Positions 11,201 through 23,299 of a stretch of 64,000 nucleotides of DNA are shown piece by piece; within the stretch, counting starts at the first letter, position 1; each line of letters opens with the position of its first letter. This stretch comes from Isoetes taiwanensis (taxonomy: Eukaryota > Streptophyta > Lycopodiopsida > Isoetales > Isoetaceae). The stretch lies in assembly GCA_021234155.1 (NCBI GenBank), contig JAJEKV010000003.1:31479166-31543165 (forward strand), given 5' to 3'. Both the position numbers and the translations under genes were made by a program. The notes below the pieces were generated by a model that did not search any database, was not told the origin of the DNA, and saw nothing but the letters and a program-made list of their open reading frames with translations.

Positions 11201-13450
11201 CATTTAAAAATAATTACTATTTTCAAATATTGTTTTCCTCAATATTATATGTAGCTATTAAAAAATAGACACGTTATTTCTTAAATTAGTTGTTTCCAAG
11301 TGTTGTTTTTGGAAGAAAATCAAAATAAAATATCCGTAGACTTTTTTTAAGTTTACAAAAACAACACGTTTGGTTTACACGTAGACATGTTTCTAAGCAA
11401 TCAAATCTTGGCACGTGGCACTCATTCTTTATATGTGGATATCTTTTTAACTAATCAAACCTTGACACGTGGCACCCACATTCTTTAAAAAAAAAAAACA
11501 AAACTTCTACTTTTTCTTCTTGCCTAGTGATAATTTCAATCTGCAAAATATAGAGCACACAATATTTGAATGCAAACACAAACAAAATAAATCTGACCTT
11601 TTAGGAAGGCTTTAAGAATCAAACCCAAACATTAAGGCACATACTATGATATTATTTGATTTTGCAATCTAAATTTTAGATTTACATTAAAACATTCAAT
11701 GGGTAAAACTCCAATGGGTAAAAACTCATATTTTGATTAATGGTTAAAGGTTGGAACAATTAAATCAAAACATCATTATTATAATTTGAAAACAACATGG
11801 CGGGCATTGACTCGGTTCTGAGAGTATTAGGCTATGCCAATGGGGTTCCGATCCGACCATCTTATATGGGTTTGGGATAGTCTTACCACGGTTCTTATAT
11901 GTGCTATTCTCCCATGGAGTGGGACCTCCCAAAGATGCCAAAGGCGTGATATATGGTTGCTTCCAATCTTATGAAACCCAACCCGTAAAGAAACTAGCGG
12001 AGGAACCTGACCTTGAAGCTTCTATCAGGAAAAATGTATGACAGGAAAAAGGCCAACCAGCATATCCTTCCTTGCGACCATGAGTGAATTTATTACATGA
12101 TAAAAAGAGTTGCATTGATTCAATAATAATAGACGATGCAAAACTAAAATAGACTAAAATATCTTTTGCAAAAGCAGAAAGGAAAGGAGCTATGGAGGCG
12201 AGATTTGCCTAAGACAATGCTATGCTAAGACATAGCCAATTCAAAGAATGAATCAAAGTCCATGAAAAGCATATTACCTTAAATCTTGCTAAGAGATGAA
12301 CACTTTTGTGTAACACCTTGTATATCATATACGGAGATGAGATTACTTCTAAAAAGGACCAATGCCATTAAAAGGCATATTGGAAGCATCAAAAATAGAA
12401 ATTGTTTCCTCATAAGATCGAATATCCCGAATATCTTTTGCCAAATAGTCACGGCTTTCATCGTGCGAGAGATCCACTTCCTTTAGCACTAACCAAAATC
12501 TCATTGCGCATGAGGGTTACACGTGGCAACGTCTTCTTCATATTTTATTGGAACTCAGAACCTGTTTGCAGAAAGCACGTTGGAAAGTTGTATTTCTTTG
12601 ATCGGCACGTAAATGCACATAGGACAATGATTTTGCCAATACATGCCAAATACACACGAGAGGCATACAGTTTGGTTTTCCATGATCAAAACCACAAGCT
12701 CCTTTTCAAAATTTGTGACATTGGTTTTAAATGTCGCGACCATTGTATCTAAGGTCATCAAAATGAAAGGGTTTGTATATTGAATCGAGTTTTGTGTTTT
12801 GTATTTGCTCATATAAAGTCTCCACATTCTCATAGAGATGGACGTCAAAGCGAGAAGATTGGACTTAAACACTGCTTACGAGCAATCAAACAAGGCGCTA
12901 AAAACCTTATTTGCCATATGGCGAAATCACCCTTACGCTTAAGCTCTATCACATTTCTTCATTCGACTTCATGGTGGATAAGCCTTGGCCAAACACCTGG
13001 CCAAAAGCAGTTAAAGCGAACATATGGGTAGAAATAGCCCGCAGCCGAAGCCCAGATTAAAGCGAAGGGAGTGGATTGAAAGCGGACAAAGAGACAAACA
13101 TGGCAAACCGCAGTCGCGGCTCTAGGATGTGTAGGCAAAGAGGGATGTGGAATGCCGGTGAAACCTTGCTGTGAACACCTAGAGCAGTGCGAGCTCTGCG
13201 AGGGATCTTTGCCCGGTTCGAGCTCACCGGGATCTTTGCCGGATTCCGCAGGATCTTGCCATCGCCACCAGAGCTGGAAAAGGAGGAGAGCGGAATCCAC
13301 CATAGGCGCATCACAAGGAAAGCTGAAGGCGGAAAAGAAGGGAAAAACACCGTCGACCCAACCAATAGGATGATACGACCTGGATCAAAATCGAATTAGT
13401 TCATCTCATCCATCTCCGGCCCGTTGATGGTTTCGCCTTCTTTATAATTT
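8286..13450. other. AT-rich DNA with no recognisable gene
   Basis: Scattered short frames show no family motif. A 54-bp spaced direct repeat at 11399-11490 (AATCAAATCTTGGCACGTGG and AATCAAACCTTGACACGTGG) contains ACGTG cores, which are G-box-like but have no gene nearby. 10840-11400 is T-rich with repeated TTGTTTTT runs. CCAATTTTTGGTCCAC at about 10770 recurs as CCGATTTTTGGTCCAC at about 56910, so part of this stretch belongs to a dispersed repeat. Confidence 0.5.
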
Positions 13451-14482
13451 TAAGGAAAATTTAAAAAATGCCCCTATATATATTCTCCCATTTGTTAAAA
13501 TGCCCTTGTACTTTTGTGTATTTATCAAATTGCCCTTTTTGTGTACTCTTACTCGCATATGGCATAGGTCGATCTCTGTTTTCCTCCTCTCCTCGCCGAT
13601 CTCTACATTTGTCTTGATGTTCTTAATACAAATCTATTCTTTTTTGTTTTCAATTCTTGATTACATGATAAAAAATGAGCTTAAGATTCTAACCTAATAG
13701 ATGAAACCACCTTTCTCAAGGCCTTACGCTAGTGCAACTCAAAATTGCTCAGCTATCTCCAAATCGTGTACCAATTGCGGGGCGACAATACTCCTAGTTC
13801 CGATTATTTGCTTTCGACCTCATAAATCGATGTTCCCAGCTTTTTTCCGGTGAGCAATTGGAAACCGGAAATTCCAACAACACATGGTGCGGACTTCGAG
13901 GCGGTTTATCTTTTTCTTCTAAAATAGCTCCAAGTTTGTGCCCAATCTAGTTTGTCCTTCAAAAACTTTTAGAGCTTCAAATCGGAATACACATCCTTGC
14001 TAAAGCTATTCACATTTTCAACTCTCCTCATTCGGACATACGCAACATCACAAAACAAATCGGCCATCCCTTTCTTGTCGCCAAAAGCGATGCGATGTCT
14101 CGACTCAAAAATGAGCAGCATGTGATTTGATGCCGGTGTTTTCCACCATTCTTGATGTCAAGTTTTTTTACTGCAGTTCTTGCTTCAAAGGAATCGAATC
14201 TTTACTTTACTTTCTTTTGTGGATGAGAAATTGATCTCTGAGAAAATGGGGATTTAAATCGAAAACATGAAATTTGACATGGAGGAGGGATTTGATGCCC
14301 CAGTTCTTCAGCCGATTCACTGCTTGATCAAAGGAGTTCATGATGGAGCTTTCATTTTGCATTGTTTTCTGAGAAAAATTTCCATTGTCTTAAATTAAGA
14401 GCATTTTTACAAATAACAAAAATATAAAGGGCATTTTCGATAAATATGCAAAAATACAAGGGCATTTTAAAGATTTCCCTTA
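13451..14482. mobile_element. Non-autonomous element with AAAATGCCC inverted termini
   Basis: The left end (TAAGGAAAATTTAAAAAATG, then AAAATGCCCTTGTAC, then TTTATCAAATTGCCC) is mirrored at the right end; the reverse complement there begins AAGGGAAATCTTTAAAATGC and continues with TGCCCTTGTATTTTTGCATA and TTTATCGAAAATGCCC. About 80 bp match, with an internal duplication of the AAAATGCCC unit. AATTTT flanks both sides and may be a 6-bp target duplication. No transposase is present inside; length is about 1.03 kb. A related copy lies at 63.1-63.8 kb. Confidence 0.65.
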
Positions 14483-15580
14483 ATTTTACTTAATTTGCAT
14501 GGTTCCTAAATGTGCTACACAATTTGCATGGTTCCTTTAAATGTGTACTATATAATTTTTTTTTTTTTGAGGAGGAAGGCCATTGCAAGGGGATAATCTT
14601 TGTTCGCGGTGCTTCTAGGCGGGCGGAGGGCCCTGATCCCTACCTGGTTGCACCCATAGTGCATCTTGCCATCGCGATGGCTCAAGGCATAAAATTATGG
14701 TTTATTTTTTGACAAACATAAAAGGGACAGGTGTAATAGCCGGTTTGAGCACTATGTTTTTGGCGAGAATCGCCTCCTGAACATGTGCTCCCATTTGGCT
14801 CACTATTATTCCCCCACAAGTTTGTAAATACTAGGCAAAATGATCTATATAACCCGCCAAGTTTCTAGCACCTGATTTGTTGAAATTTAGGATACATCAC
14901 TCCACAAAGGTTTGACTATTTTATAGTCAAATATGAGATCTTATATATTAAGTACCCCATAGTCGACAAAAGTTGGCATGGAATATGATGATGTGGCACC
15001 TCAAGCGGTGACATGTCATGCCAAATGTATATGCAAGACCAAATGTACAACTTTTGCTTTCCATGGGTGATGTCACAATTTTTGGGCTGACATGGCAAGA
15101 TATGAGTGATATGGACTTGATGACTAGGCATTCTTGTAAGACATATGATAACTTTTTAGGATGTTTGTATAGAAATTTGGCAAGGAATATGTTTTGAAAG
15201 AGTTAAAAATAGCTAGTAAAATTTCATTTTTCAAGTTACCATGTCATTGCCATATCATTTCGGGACCAAACTTTCATTGGGAGTAGGAGTACACGATGTG
15301 GATTTGGATTTAAAACCCAAGGTAGATATTTGGGAACATGTACTTACTAGTGAGCGAGGCATTTTAAAGTTGTGAACTTTATCGACCGTAGTCATAGTAA
15401 GAACATAATCGAAGAAAAGGCGCCCCCACGAGGCGTTATTACGCGGGCATACAAAACTTGATTCTCATGCTAATATCGACATTTTGAGTCCATTAACAAA
15501 GCCAATTCCACAGTTCGGTGTGGGTGGAGTTGCTGGTCATTTGCCGGGACCTTTGAAGAGTGTCGAGTGTCTTGCTTGGC
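14483..15580. other. No recognisable gene
   Basis: A short direct repeat of AATTTGCATGGTTCCT lies at about 14494 and 14521. The rest holds no motif I recognise; short frames on both strands look incidental. Confidence 0.5.
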
Positions 15581-17721
15581 CCGACACCCTTCCCCAAACC
15601 GGGCCAAGGACTTTGCGGGTTCCTCACCCGGATGGGAGGCCGGACCCGGGAGAGGCGGACCTCGGAAAGGTTGCGGGGTGCCTTTCACCCGGCGCTCCCA
15701 GGAGGGGCAAATGCCAATGCCCCCCCCCAGGAGCTCGGTTTCCCTATCCGGCCAGATTGAATCTGCTGTTCAAGTAACCTGCCCCGAGAAGGTTCAAAAA
15801 AAATCAAGATCTGTTAGGAGAACTTATCAAACTAAAGCGTTACGTAAGTGGGTTGTGTGTAGAACCCCAAGTGTTTTGTCGTTCGGGCAGGTACAAAAGG
15901 CTCCGGAATGGAAATTCGACTTAAATCATGTAAATCCGAATGGCGAAATTACCCTAAAGACCAAGTTACATGATCATTTTTGGCAGCGAAAGAAACACGA
16001 ACCCTCTACATGGCGGTATTCCATAACCACCTCTTGGGCCAATTGACTATGAGCGTGTTGGACATGAGCTGTTTTGGCTTTCTAAAGAAGGGGTGGTCTT
16101 TTGCCCACGAAACTTAGTCCAGAGGTAATACAACGTTTTGAATCCATTGGCGGTCAGTTCCACGGTTCACGAGTGGGAGAATTGCCCATCTGTGGCTAGG
16201 GGCCTTGGGGAAGGACCTTTAGGGGTGGCCTTTTTCGAGAAGGTTTTAAGGATCTGTCTTACGGCATCAAGACCCTCCCTCTACGTGATGACATTGTGCA
16301 AGATCACAGTCAGAATCTAGGATATGGCCTCTGAAACATAAACCCTGTGTGTTGCTAGGTTATTGAAGGGTTTATGTTATGGAGAATCGAGTTTTAATCG
16401 ATTTTACTTGGGACATGGTCAAGAAGTTGCAGTTAAAACGAAGCAATAGGAACTAACAGAATGGGGTTTGGATTTATCCTCCTCCCAGTGTGACAATTAG
16501 AAGTCAAGAGCACCTTTTAGAGTAGCAAAATTGTTTGGGATATAGATGGCCAAATAGATCCAAACACTGTTATTTCAGTTGCTATGGCTCCGTATACATG
16601 TTTAGAAAAGATTCACCTAGTTATCCAAGAAAACGACCATGCTTTCTTCTTCGAAATGTAAACCGTGTGTGTTGCAAGGTTATTGTAGGGTTTATGTTTT
16701 GGAGGCCAAAACATGGTCGTTTTCTTGGATAACTAGATGCACCTTTTCTAAACATGCATCTTGAGCCATGGCAAGCTGAATAACGAGTTTGGATCTATTG
16801 GCCATCCCCAATGATCCCAAACAATTTTGCTACTCTAAAAATAACATGACTTCTAATTGTCACACTTTGGGAAAATAAATCAAACCCCATTCTGTTAGTT
16901 CCTGTTGGCGTTTTCAACTGCGGCTTCTTGACCATGTCCTGGCGACAATCTTCGACCTCCATAACATAAACCCCTTCAATAACCTAGCAACACCCGAGTA
17001 TTTTATGTTCGGGGCCATATCCCTATCGATTCGACCAGGATCTTTTGAATGTCATTAGGTAGAGGGAGGGTGTTGATGCCGGAGAAAAGTCGAACCGCAA
17101 AACTTCCGAAAGCGATTCACCACAAAAATCTCCGAGCCTGACCATGGGCGAGCAACTCTCCCTTTCACGACGTGGTGACTTCCTGTGGACTCAAAATATG
17201 TCGATATTACAGGATCGAGTTTCGTGGTAGAAGACTACCCTTCTCGGAAGCACCAAGTGGCTCGTAATCAACGCATTCATAATCAGTGTGAAAATGGTTG
17301 GCAGAGTCCGCATGTAGAAAGGACCGTCTTTCTTCGTTACCCGGCTAACAGGTGTAACCCAGTCTCTAGGGTAATTTCACCATTCCGACGACATGGCAAA
17401 GTCGAATCTCCATTCGAGCCTAATCCGTCCGACGACAAAACGCAGGTTTCTACACGACGATGGCGGGATGTAGCGGTTTGATAAGTTCTCCGGCGATCTT
17501 GGATTTTTGAACCTACTCGAAGGTTACTTGAACAGCGGTCTTCAACGATGGGATAGGAATGGAAATCGAGCTCGGGAGGGAGGGCATTGGCATTTGCCCT
17601 CCCTGAGGAGCCGGCAGGAAAGGCCCCCGGCTGCCTTTGGGTCCGTCTCTGGTGGCCTCTCCCATTTGGTGAGGGAACTGCCCAAAGTCTTGGCTTTGGT
17701 TATTTGGGGGAAGGGTGTCGG
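15581..17721. mobile_element. 2.1-kb hairpin (long inverted repeat) element
   Basis: The segment opens with CCGACACCCTTCCCC and closes with its complement GGGGGAAGGGTGTCGG. Inside, landmarks on the left arm (GGGCAAATGCCAATGCCCCC at 15706, the AGAATGGGGTTTGG block at about 16460, the GTGTGACAATTAGAAGTC block at about 16490) all recur in reverse complement on the right arm (about 17590, 16890 and 16860). At the centre, 16617-16641 and 16712-16736 form a perfect 25-bp palindrome around a 70-bp spacer. Arms are about 1.07 kb each. No transposase seen. The same sequence family forms the core at 58.87-61.62 kb. Confidence 0.75.
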
Positions 17722-17924
17722 TAAAAGATCCCTATTCTATCCTTGCCAAACTCCTCTACCAAAAATTCCAAAGGTTATCATATTTTTTTTAAAATCCTAT
17801 TCATCATGTCCGCCACCACCATCTAGCCATGTCACCCAAAATTTGCCAACATCACCCAATGAAAAGACCAAAGATGGACATCTTTTCATTTTTTGCCTAG
17901 TCAAAACTTGATCTTGCTTACTTG

Positions 17925-20460
17925 GCATGCCATGTCACCACTTGGAGTGCCTAGGTGGCATGCTTGAGCCTAGGTGGCATGCCTGAGCCACCTTGGCATG
18001 TTGGAGTGTAGGTGGCATGTTGGAGTCACGTTGGCATGTTTGAGCCTAGGTGGCATGTTAGAGCCTAGGTGGCATGTTTGAGCCACCTTGGTATGTTAGA
18101 AGTCCATTGGCATGTTTGAGCCACCTTGGCATGTTTGAGCCTGTTTGAGCCTGGCATGTTTGAGCCACCTTGGCATGTTGGAGCCTAGGTGGCATGTTGG
18201 GAGATCCTCGTGGCATGTTTGAGCCACCTTGGCATGTTTGAGCCTAGGTGGCATGTTGTAGCCCGCGTGGCATGTTTGAGCCACCTTGGCATGTTTGAGC
18301 CTAGATGGCATGTTGGGTGCATAGGTGGCATGTTTGAGCCACCTTGGCATGTTTGAGCCTAGATGGCATGTTGGTGCCTAGGTGGCATGTTTGAGCCACC
18401 TTGGCATGTTTGAGCCTAGGTGGCATGTTGGAGCCTTCGTGGCATGTTTGAGCCACCTTGGCATGTTAGACCTAGGTGGCATGTTGGAGCCTGCGTGGCA
18501 TGTTTGAGCCACCTTGGCATGTTTGAGCCTAGGTGGCATGTTGGAACCAGGTGGCATGTTGGAGCCACCTGGCATGTTTGAGCCACCTTGGCATGTTGGA
18601 GCCTAAGTGGCATGTTTGGAACCCGTTGGCATGTTGGAGCCTAGGTGGCATGTTTGAGCCACCTTGGCATGTTTGACCCACCTTGGCATGTTTGAGCCTA
18701 TGTGGCATGTTGGAACCTGGGTGGCATGTTGGACCACCTTGGCATGTTTGAAGCCAGCGTGGCATGTTTGAGCCACCTTGGCATGTTGGAGGTGGCATAT
18801 TTTTACATCCACCCATGTTGGAGCCCACATGGCATGTTTGAAACCACCTTGGCATGTTGGAGCCTATGTGGCATGTTGGAGTCTAGATGGCATGTTTTGG
18901 AGCCACCTTGGCATGTTAGATCCTAGGTGGCATGTTTGGAGCCTATGTGGCATGTTGGAGCCACCTTGGCATGTTTGAGCCCTAGGTGGCATGTTTGAGC
19001 CTATGGCATGTTTGACCATCTTGGCATGTTGGAGCCTAGGTGGCATGTTTGGGGCCACCTTGGCATGTTGGGTCTAGGTGGCATGTTGGATTTTATGTGG
19101 CATGTTAGGCCTAGGTGGCATGTTGGAGCTCGGTGGCATGTTGAGCCCACCTTGGCATGTTTGAGTCTAGGTGGCATGTTGGAGCCCACATGGCATGTTT
19201 GAGCCACCTTGGCATGTTTGAGCCTAAGTGGCATGTTTGAGCCTAGGTGGCATGTTGGAGCTGTTGGTGTCATGTTTGAGCCACCTTGGCATGTTGGAGC
19301 CCTAGGTGGCATGTTTGAGCCACCTTGGCATGTTATTGGACCCTAGGTGGCATGATGGAGCCACCCGCGTGGCATGTTTGAGCCACCTTGGCATGTTTGA
19401 GCATGTTGGAGCCACGATGATATGTTGGAGCCACCTTGGCATGTTGAAGCCTAGATGGCATGTTGGAGCCAACGGGCATGTTTGAGCCTAGGTGGCATGT
19501 TGGAGCCCATGGCATGGCCTAGGTGGCATCTTGGACCTTGGCATGTTTGAGCCCTTGGCATGAGGCGTTTGAGCCACCTTGGCATCTTTTGAACCTAGGT
19601 GGCATGTTTGGACCATGACATGTTTGAGCCACCTTGGCATATTTGAGCCTGGCGTGCTTGTTGCCACCTTGGCATGTTTGAGCCACCTTGGCATGTTGGA
19701 GCCTAGGTGGCATGTTTGGAGCCCGCATGGCATGTTTGAACCACCTTGGCATGTTGGAGCCTAGGTGGCCCAGTTGTTTGAGCCACCTTGCATGTTTGAG
19801 CCCTGGGTGGCATGCTAGATCCTAGGTGTCATGTTTGAGCACCTTGGCATGTTTGAGCCACCTTGGCATGTTGGAGCCTAGGTGGCATGTTGGAGCCAGC
19901 GTGGCATGTTTGAGCCACCTTGGCAGGGGTTGGACCTAGGTGGCATGTTGGAGCCAGCGTGGCATGTTTGAGCATGTTGGACCCGGGTGGAAAGTTTGAG
20001 CCACCTTGTCATGTTGTTGGAGCCACCTTGGCATGTTTGAGCATAGCCACCTTGGCATGTTGGAACCCGTGGCATGTTTGAGCCACCTTGACATGTTGGA
20101 GCCTGGGTGGCATGTTGGAGCCCATGTGGCATGTTTGAGCCACCTTGGCATGTTAGAGCCTAGGTGGATTGCTGGAAACCTAGGTAGCATATTAGAGCCA
20201 TGGTGGCATGTTGGATGGGTGGCATGTTGGACCCTAGGTGGCATGTTTGAGCCACCTTGGCATGTTTGAACCTAGGTGGCATGTTGTGAGCCACCTTGGC
20301 ATGTTGGACCTAGATGGCATGGTGGAGCCCGTGGCATATTTGCGCCAACTTGGCATGTTAGACCACCTTGGTGCATGTTTAAGCCACCTTGGCATTTTTG
20401 AGCCACCTTGGTGGCATGTTTGAAACCACCTTGGCATGTTTGAGCCTAGGTGGCATGTTT
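17925..20460 (+). repeat. 19-bp minisatellite array, plus orientation
   Basis: About 2.5 kb, roughly 130 units of a 19-bp repeat in two alternating forms, GGCATGTTGGAGCCTAGGT and GGCATGTTTGAGCCACCTT, so a 38-bp higher-order period is common. The last five bases vary most (TAGGT, ACCTT, CACGT, GCGTG types). Because 19 is not a multiple of three, all frames stay open for long distances on the minus strand; the resulting low-complexity ORFs are artefacts. The array starts about 200 bp after the hairpin element. Confidence 0.95.
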
Positions 20461-20942
<482 letters not shown>

Positions 20943-20984
20943 TTGGATCTGATAGACTTGTTGGTCCCCATGGATGTTAAAGTT

Positions 20985-21610
20985 AAATTCAGTTCAATTC
21001 AATTTTGGGATCTTCATAATGCCTTTGCATTCTAGTTTTCTATAAGCATGAGGGGTAGAGGGACAATAGATGAGATATTGCATTTTTACACATGGCATGT
21101 AATGACAACATGAATACTATATGGGGTGTCATATGGATGGCAATGATTGTATAATGATGCTTACAAAATTGGCTATAATGAACCTTAAAATATCACACCC
21201 CTTTAGAGAACCATACATCCTTTAGAAAAATCCTTCTTAAAAACTATACTTATGAACCACACCTCCAAATACTACACCTCCTTAGAAACATCACCACCTC
21301 AAAAGAAAAAACCACAGTTTCTTTAACAAAAAACATACCTCCTTAAAAAACCACATGTCCTAAAAGCAAAGACCACAGCTCCTTAAAAAAAAAACTACAC
21401 TTACTTATAAACCACACCTCCAAAAACTACACCCGCTTAAAAACACCACTACCTCAAAAGAAAAAACCACAGTTCTTTTAACAAAACATACCTCCTTAAA
21501 AAACCACATCGTCCTAAAAATACAAAACCACGGCTCCTTAAAAATAACAAAGGGCGTTCCTCCACTTAAAAAACAACACCGTTAGTTAGTAAAACCACAC
21601 CTCCATAGAT
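20985..21610 (+). repeat. Decayed dispersed repeat with 157-bp tandem duplication
   Basis: The left part matches 8170-8282 in reverse complement. From 21180 it consists of degenerate AAAACCACACCTCCTTA-like units. Within it a block of about 150 bp at about 21236-21385 is repeated at about 21393-21541; both contain CTCAAAAGAAAAAACCACAG and ACATACCTCCTTAAAAAACC. Confidence 0.65.
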
Positions 21611-21702
21611 CTACATGTAGGTTTTTTTGAAATCTCTGAATAAAGAACATGTGGACCTAAGAAAACTATACTTTTCAATAGTGGACCAAAACGCGGGGTG
21701 AA

Positions 21703-22035
21703 TATGTAGCATAATAACAGGGGGTTTCCTTTGTGTTTTTGTACGCTTTTCACAAAGGTTTTCCTATGATTTTGTGATGTATTCAAGTGGATGTACTAAT
21801 ACGTACATCTAGAGTGCACCATTTTACGAGCCATTGATTTTAGCCTTTTTTTTTCCAATGGTCAACAACCAATGGCTCACAACAAAAACCCTTTTTTGTG
21901 CGTGTGGTGCATAATGGTCAACAACCAATTGCTCACAACAAAAGCCCTCTTTTGTGCCTCACGGTGCATAATGGTCAACAACCAATGGCTCACAACATAA
22001 GCCCTCTTTTTGTGCCTGTGGTGCATAATGGGCAC
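21703..22035 (+). repeat. Repeat with three 58-bp units; 5' part recurs at 23.1 kb
   Basis: 21703-21870 matches 23100-23290 directly (GTAGCATAATAAC, GCTTTTCACAAAGGTTTTCC, TACATCTAGAGTGCACCATT), about 1.4 kb apart. After it come three tandem units of about 58 bp starting near 21857, 21913 and 21971, each with ATGGTCAACAACCAATGGCT followed by CACAACA and a CCCTCTTTTGTGC block. Confidence 0.7.
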
Positions 22036-22665
22036 ATGAAGGGCTTGAAGGGCGCATGTAGTGCAGTTTCCTCGCCGGCAACACATTTCTTATCATAACT
22101 TTTGATCCAGAGCTCTGTTTTGAGATTATTTTTATTGCTTGGAAAGCTCTCTCCGAGATCTTTTTGATAGTGTATGATATGGATATGTTTGGTTAAGTTA
22201 TCTATGCTAAAACAACAATTTTTCAGCCGGGGTTGGTAGGCTTTCACATCCTACCAGCGATTAATACAGGATTGCGCTATTGGATATTGTTTTATGGCTC
22301 ATTCCAAATGAAGGTTGCAAAAAATTACCATGCATTTTTAGATTTTGAGGCAGTTATTAAGCAAATTCCAAGGCTTCTAGATCCTTGCGCTAACAAGCAG
22401 AAAAGTTTCCCACTTTGGTTTCTCACCACAAGAATCCATGGAGGCCAAAGGCTGCTGTTAAATTCCAGTTGAAAAATGCTTGTGTATGGTTGTTGCAAAC
22501 TTTATGACTTTCAGAATAATGGGATCAATCCGCTCTATCTTTCTTTAACTTTTTACTTATGTTCTATTTGTTTTATTGTGATGAAATTCAAAAGCTACAG
22601 GTGATGAAAGCCTCAAATGAATTCTAGTTTTTTTCTGGTTTGAATTCTAAAATTTTTGTCACACC
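22036..22665. other. No recognisable gene
   Basis: A plus-strand frame of 79 codons (22233-22472) has no motif and no supporting splice sites. A run of ten G at about 22666-22675 marks the border with the next repeat. Confidence 0.45.
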
Positions 22666-22719
22666 GGGGGGGGGGGAGACGTCCCTAAGGCCTCGAAGGG
22701 GCCAATTTTTTTTTTTTTT

Positions 22720-23096
22720 TTTTTTGCAACACAAACTATTAACATCCAACATATAAAATTAAATCCCCAACACATAACAACCAACACATAACAACCATTG
22801 ACATTAACAACCAACACATAACTACCATTGACATTAATTAACACAACCATTGGGTCCAACACATTTAAATTAAAATCCCCTTAAACCCCATTTGGTTTGG
22901 GTGCATATTCACACGGGGGGTGACTCCGGGCAACGAGAGCTGTTGGATAGGCATATTCACCCCTTATTCCTTAATCTACACCGTACGTAAAGTTCCTCGT
23001 TTGTGGGGTATGCAAGTACAAAATTTGCTATCTTTGTATAACAAGATTACAAAATACTATAAGATTTCAAAAGCGAATACTATATGGTGTTGATTT
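22720..23096 (-). repeat. Half-copy of the 25.2-kb inverted-repeat element
   Basis: After a T21-type run, this stretch carries AACCAACACATAACTACCAT, CCAACACATTTAAATTAAAA and GGTTTGGGTGCATATTCAC, then the block TCTACACCGTACGTAAAGTT and GGGGTATGCAAGTACAAAAT, the reverse complement of 25369-25550. So this is one arm plus interior of the 25.2-kb element in opposite orientation. Confidence 0.75.
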
Positions 23097-23299
23097 TGTA
23101 CATGTAGCATAATAACGGGGGTTTCTTTTGTGTTTTTGCACGCTTTTCACAAAGGTTTTCCTAAGATTTCATGGCGTATTCGAATGGATGTACTAATGCG
23201 TACATCTAGAGTGCACCATTTCTTAGTCGTTGATTTAGCTTTTTTTTTTCAATGGTCCAACATCCAAGGGCTCACAACAAAAGCCCTCTTTTTATTTTA

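Noticed and set aside
12959-13399. Several overlapping frames of 70-114 codons on both strands
   Set aside because: Overlap on both strands, no motif, no splice logic; composition follows local GC-rich sequence.
15567-16046. A 159-codon plus-strand frame in the hairpin element
   Set aside because: Not conserved in the parallel 0.8-kb units at 58.9-61.2 kb, where stops and indels interrupt it, and no motif is present.
17925-20460. CRISPR-like array of regularly spaced repeats
   Set aside because: Units abut with no unique spacers, the unit is only 19 bp, and there are no cas genes; the genome is eukaryotic.
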